Shown: positions 58,301 through 64,000 of the stretch, piece by piece
Position numbering within the stretch: position 1 is the first letter of the stretch
How the letters are laid out: the number at the start of each line of letters is the position of its first letter
Assembly (NCBI RefSeq): GCF_020740795.1
Contig: NC_067301.1
Span: 1,736,001 to 1,800,000 of the forward strand
Reading direction: 5' to 3'
Source of the DNA: Apus apus
Taxonomy: Eukaryota; Chordata; Aves; Apodiformes; Apodidae
Length of the DNA: 64,000 nt
Notes under the pieces: model-generated
What the model was told of the DNA's origin: nothing
The model's database searches: none
The model's input: only the letters and a program-made list of their open reading frames with translations
Position numbers and translations under genes: made by a program

Positions 58301-61300
58301 AACAGGCAGATGCAACATTCTTTGAAAATAAGTTAGTTCTATTTAGTAAAAAAGAAAAGATATATTGGAATACCTGAAACAAGCATGCATTTATCTTGAG
58401 ATTGTCTTTAACATGGAACATTCCTGATGGGTTTCTTTTCTTTTTTAAAACAACCTTTTCTCCATAAAAATAATTTATAAAATAGAGCAGGTTTTGTGAA
58501 TATTTCTGAGGATATTATCTCCCTATAAAAGCAATTATACTGAGCCCCAAGGTACAAATAATTATGCTCACAGAATACAAATTTTTTTCCTTGATTTTTC
58601 TTGAGTCCTAGCATATAATGTGGAAGCAAGAGGAGCCCAAAATGTGACACGCTTTTATCAGCACATGAAAGTTTACACAACCCAGAACTAATGATTTATT
58701 TTAAATGCAAAGATACCAAAGTTCTCTGACACAGCATTTCTGACAGAGGTACCTTTAGGTCTTAAAAAAAGAGGGAAATTCCTTATAATGAGGAACAACT
58801 GAATATTCTGCCACGAGAAACTGCACTGATGGGGATTTCTACTTCATCTATGTAAGCCTGTCTGCATCCTTTGACTTTTCTGATGTCAATAAAACCAAAA
58901 CTCAGGGGGAAAAAAAAAGCCACAGAAATTCTGCCCAGTTTCTACACAAAACCAAAAATTGCTCCCAGCTTCCCTTAAACCCAGCTCTAGGTCTGGTCAG
59001 AAAACAAGTTTCTAAATCTCAGCAGCCTCAGTCCAAGTTTGAATTATTATAACGACATCTGAAGATCTCAGAATTTGCTTCTAGAGGTCTGGGACACCGC
59101 AGGGAAAGAACACCAGCTCTTGCTTAGGATTGCTTCAGTTTCTGCCATAAGTGCAACCAGGGTGGGGGTCTCACCTCTAGCTACACAGCAGCTCAAAGCT
59201 ACAAAATGGAGGATCAAACCCTGCAAGGCTGCAGGATTCCCACTGAAGACAGAAACCACGTAAAGTGTTTACAAGGACAGGTTAGTGCTCAGACTGGGTG
59301 GAGTTGTTCTGTTTTACAAAGACTAGGGATGTAAACAGTTTCAGAAATCATCCAAACACACCAACTATGAAGGGATATATTTAAGAACTGACGTTTCTCC
59401 AGGGGATGGAGGCCAGAGTATTAATCTGAGGACAGATAATTTCTTCTTGATTTGTTTTGGTTCCTCCTGCATCCCGATCAGAACACGTAATGCCTTGCCA
59501 CTTTACAGGAAGCTACAAGAACTCCCTGGAGTCAGGATCTTAAGAGATGTCTTCTGTACCAGGCAGATGGAGAGCAAGATGATAAAACCCATTCACTTCC
59601 ATTAACAGAAAAGTTGCAGATGCTTTTATCTGATGCCAGAGATTGCTACTGAAACACTTGAAACATACCTACTGAAATGTAAGCTACAGAGCAGATGGAA
59701 AGAGAGGGGTAGCAGTTTGAACCTACTCCTAAAAATGAGGAGCACAGAGCTTGCTGAAAGTGAATTAAAAATCTAAGAAAAGCTTGGACAGAAATACAAC
59801 CTAAAGCACCTCTGTGATCTACCATGAGTGAATCCTGGTCTGTTTCCCACACCACTGGACATACCAGCTGGGTTCAGCTATCAACTAAATTTGCTCCAGG
59901 GTCAGAAACCACCCTGCTGAAAGCACGCCTCTGGTAAAGACACATGTATTTTCAGTCTGACTTTGCAAGCTTGGAAAGACAAAAACCACCACGTACAATT
60001 CAATAATGGGGGAGAAGGGTGAAATCAAGATTTCCCCTTCAGAGCACACGAGGATCACATTTCTCCTCCACCCCATCCTCCCCCTCACCACGCTCCCCCC
60101 CTTCCCTCTTCTCCTTTTTTAATACTCTTCCAGGTCTGGCAACCCGTATGTTTTTTTTTCCCTCCATAGAAACCGACATAACAGCAAGTTTGAGCCAGCC
60201 TCCAGCTCCACAAACACAGCCTGGCCCAAGGCAGACTCAAGAGAAACACAAAGACATGGAAATAAATGTCCAGGATACCCACAGGCTGCCAAGCACATCT
60301 GATCCTTCAAGATATTGTTCTAAACCACTCGGGATAAAGGCAACAGTCCCATCTCCCCTGCACTGGGAGGCCTGTTCAGGAGAGTAACACGTTGTCGCCT
60401 CTACACCACATCAGAGATAAAATTTGCGACAGAAGTGTTGCAAACTTCCTACTTTTGGCCGCCTTTTGTTTTTTGTTTGTTTGTTAGCAGAAGAACACTT
60501 AAAAATGGAGAGGGATGAGGCACCCATATGTGGACTGTACGAGGCTCAGAGGGTCTTCTCAACAGGGATTATCAACACCAGCAGCTCCAGAATGTGGTTT
60601 TGTACAGTGGTGAGCTAGTACAGTTACTTTAATTTATTCTTCCTCTCTGATAGGGCAGAGCTGCCCACATCAGATGGCCTTGAGGAGCCGTGGAAACTTC
60701 CCTAGGACAGGCTGATTCCTTCTACCCTGTAAAAAAAGCTTACTGTTCATCTAGTTAGATTCATGTAACACTCCTGAGATGCTTGCTCTTGCAAACAAGC
60801 CGGAGCTCCAAACATTTCCTTGGTGTTTTTTGTATCAGCAAGCAATGACAGAAGCTGGCTGCTGACTGGCACTGCCCTTGCTCTGGGAGATGCTTACACA
60901 GCTCTGAAGGTTCTATCTGGACTCCAGTCTCACTGGAGGCCAACCCAAACATGGTAAATATTTATAATTTATAGTAAATATTATCTTCTCCTTTCTCACT
61001 TTCCCTTACAGTGAACTTAATGAGAGGTCAAAGGTTTTAATTTGTATTGTACTCCACTGACACAAGTACAGTACCTTATTTTGGAATTATTACTGTCTCA
61101 AGTCATCTTAAGAACAATTTTGCAATTAAAACAAAGAGTTTCATCACCTTTCACAAAATCATATACTTCTGCTATTTTTTTTCTACCTTCATCAATCTCT
61201 ACACACCAATAAAAAGAACAACTTGCTCCAAAATCAAGACAGTATGGAAGAGAACTGAAAACAAAGTAAAAGTAGGTCTTTTGGGCTATCTGCTCCTCTG

Positions 61301-64000
61301 TTTTAGATCTTCAGAGCTCACTGGCCCCGGGGGGAATTTCATGGCATATCCCACTAGGACATCCCCCTGCTGCCTTTGAAGCAGTTCTGCAGAACTACTG
61401 TCAGAGCCTGTGCACAACATGACACGTGCTGCTACAGCCTTTCATAAATCTCTTTAAGCCAAGTATCAAAAAGGACACTGTAAATCACCAACTGACCTTA
61501 AATTGTTGTTTTATTTGGGTCACATCCTTCTAATGCAGCTTATAGCGAGTCAATGGTTCCTGCTAACCAATAACAACAGAATGGGGGAACACAGAAGATT
61601 TCACATCTTAAGAACAACATTTTATCAGCAGAAACTAAGGATGCCCGAAAGGACACGTGAAATGGTCCAATGTCTTGCAACCAGCAGACACTACTGGAGT
61701 TCCTTTTTCCAGCATGATGCATAAGCACAGATCCTTGAGCCGATCCAGCATATTCTCATGCATATATAAAATAAGCATAATAATATTATGAAACAGTAAG
61801 TATCACAGATAATTACAGACAAATTCAAATATGACAGAAAAAATAAAATGCACAGAATTGCACTAAATAAGCAGCAGTTTGTCAGGATAGTTTGCAATAT
61901 TGCAGCACACGTCAATCACATAAAGCTCCGCAGACACCAAAAGGCAGACAAAAAACTGAGGCACTTTTAACTGACTTTCTGCAGTTGGAGAAACAGACAT
62001 AAGAGGACACAATCATTTCTACAAAAAGCCTGTACAACTAAGAACAAAACTAAATTCTAAAATGCTGTTCTGCACCCTAACTTGCCATACAGAAATAAAA
62101 CCAGCCCAGCTGTGTGTCAAAAGCCATGGGTAGCTATCAAGAGTTCTCCTTTACCTAAGCAACAAGGATTTGTGCTTGCAGGAGCAGAGGATTGTTTCCA
62201 ATGTTAAAATGAAGTTCTAAGTGGAGAGACTGTGAAAAAATACCTTGCTGGATACTAATCTGTTCCATTATTGTACAGCATTTCACTGAAAAATTCCGCA
62301 TACAACAAACTGTGGCAAGAAAGGAGAACAACAAAGAAGTAAGAAAGGGAAGAAATTATTTATCACAGTTTAGGGGTTTGTGCCATATCTTTTGCTTGCC
62401 TTTCCACGTAAGAAGCCCCAAACCTTTGAAGAAAAATATTTCCAAAAGGTCAAAGTAAGTGAACTCCCAGACTTGCAGTATTACAATTACTATTCTGCAA
62501 TGCTAGGTAAGAAAAGCAGCATAGCTACTGAGTATGGAAATGCCAACTGAAAACAATTCCTGCTACCAAAAGAGGAAGGCTCCAAGCTCCCTTGCTGTTC
62601 TTTCCCTCCCAATTTGCAGGATACACTAGCCCCCACTGTGCACTCAGAAAGCAGTAAGGGACAACAGAACACACCACAGAAGGCTTACGAGTAGATGGCT
62701 AGAGGAATCCAGCTTTTTGGAAAGAAGAAAGAGGGCAAAGACTGCTCTCAGGCTGTACGCTGTGAAAACAGCACGTGCTGGGTAAGTTTGGTGACTCCTG
62801 CTTTTGTGGGGTCCCTCAGGGCAAATGGTGATTCCATCCTGGAAAGAAGGAAGTTCCAACACTCCCTCCCCTCTCCTCTCTGCAAGGATAGAGAGACAGA
62901 AGGCTGTAGAGCACCACCAGAGAAGCTGGCATTATACTAGACCCCATCTGCTCTTTCATGCTGTCAGAGAAAGAATATGGTTATGTAGTAAATGCAGAAA
63001 CTACAGATTTGGGGAGAAAAGCCCTGGGACAAACAGCTGGATTCTGGGAGATGCTCCATGCCTGTGCCTTAGCCAGGCCTGCAGCACAGGGAAAACTCGC
63101 TGTGTGTTTCTGATGGCAGCTCTGATGAAGAAGATGTTTATGTAGGTGACTGAGTCAACTTTGCTGGTGGTGGTGACCTGAAAATTTGTGTCAGGGCATG
63201 AACCACAATCCTGTGTGTAAATCAGAGAGATGCAGACACACTCCGATGCAGAGAATTACATGACCAGACTCTCTGCTCCCCACCCCACTTGCTCAGGACG
63301 TTCTGCTACTTTTGTGCACTCCTTTTAACTGTAAAAAATACAAGGAGAAAAAGAATCAAACAACTTCTGTGTTTTGCTTAAGTCATATTGGAGATTCCCA
63401 TCAATGAACTGCCATGTGACTTCCAGAAAGTCATCTTTGATTTACCCTAGCTCAAGAGAGGCTGGGATCAATCCAGCTGAGCTAAACTCCAGCTCTCATT
63501 CTGCATCTTCACCAGTGCATCACCTCAGCATCACAAGTGAGATCTCCTGCACCCTCATCATCCTGTTCCCATTTTTCCCCTTGCCTGCTGCAGTTCCCCT
63601 GAGACCCTCACACAGTCCTGCATTTGGTTTGAGTCCAAAATGCAATTGCACTAGCAATAAACAACTTTTCTCAGAATTTTATTCCCAACCCCCCTTCCTC
63701 ATCCCATGCATTTTGTCTGAGGCTGTGGTTCAAAACATCCAGACAGAATTATTGCAACCCATCTTTTTACACACTGTGCAGACTGTCTCCTCAGCATGAT
63801 ACATTTTTAATAGGTTTTCTAAATGCAGACAACCAGGCTGCTAATAAAATGCTGCTTTTTTCCTCTCCCCTTTCTTTCCTCCTCCTTTTACTTTTTTTTT
63901 TTTTTTCCAACAAGGTAAAGCTGCTGCAGAGCTTTGACATCTCATCGCACCTTACTCAAAGGAACACAATTTATATGGCAAACAACTGAAAAATACACAG

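Larger units (their letters stand above)
27190..64000 (-). other. SKI intron 1 (3' portion, at least 36.8 kb)
   Basis: No exon of SKI or any other gene could be recognised from 27190 to the window end. SKI exon 1 (a large GC-rich exon with the DHD) is not here, so the intron continues past 64000. Open frames are short and scattered on both strands. The named contents are CR1 fragments, MIR-like relics, a long purine tract and small repeats, listed separately. A very long first intron is also known for mammalian SKI and often harbours enhancers. Confidence 0.88.

Noticed and set aside
27190..64000. SKI exon 1 (DHD and SMAD4-binding domain) searched for
   Set aside because: No long GC-rich open frame with SKI N-terminal motifs occurs in this interval; it must lie beyond the window.

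Overview
The window is from a vertebrate nuclear genome, almost certainly a bird. The bird signature is several CR1 LINE 3'-end fragments in otherwise repeat-poor DNA, plus a multi-exon gene whose protein is clearly the Ski corepressor. One CR1 copy (about 30.17 kb) looks like a subfamily I associate with non-galliform birds; that is an impression, not a measurement. I see no prokaryotic, plasmid or phage features. No RNA gene or CRISPR array was found.

The one gene I can support fully is SKI, on the minus strand. Exons 2 to 7 are present, in the order 27189-27064, 26558-26443, 24818-24544, 24223-23922, 21586-21356 and 18534-18346 (stop codon). All intron boundaries are GT/AG and all phases agree. 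Together they encode 412 residues: the region after the DHD/SAND-like N-terminus, a basic nuclear localisation motif, and the long C-terminal coiled coil. Exon 1, which carries the DHD and the SMAD4-binding domain in known SKI genes, is not here and must lie beyond 64000. Intron 1 is therefore at least 36.8 kb and fills more than half of the window.

Layout: 1 to about 13.44 kb is the downstream flank of SKI, where a convergent neighbour may end. In mammals that neighbour is MORN1, but I could not recognise it; I give one weak candidate plus-strand exon. About 13.45 to 18.35 kb is the inferred SKI 3'UTR (about 4.9 kb), which contains a same-sense CR1 copy and four AATAAA signals. 18.35 to 27.19 kb holds exons 7 to 2 and their short introns. 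27.19 to 64 kb is intron 1, with two CR1 fragments, five ancient MIR-like SINE relics, a 264-nt pure purine tract containing 26 regularly spaced GGG triplets, and small inverted and direct repeats.

Nothing here looks like a new multi-gene system. The observations most worth following up are the purine/G-quadruplex tract in SKI intron 1, the CR1 embedded in the SKI 3'UTR, the candidate exon next to the SKI 3' end, possible truncated SKI isoforms, and the old SINE relics kept in intron 1.
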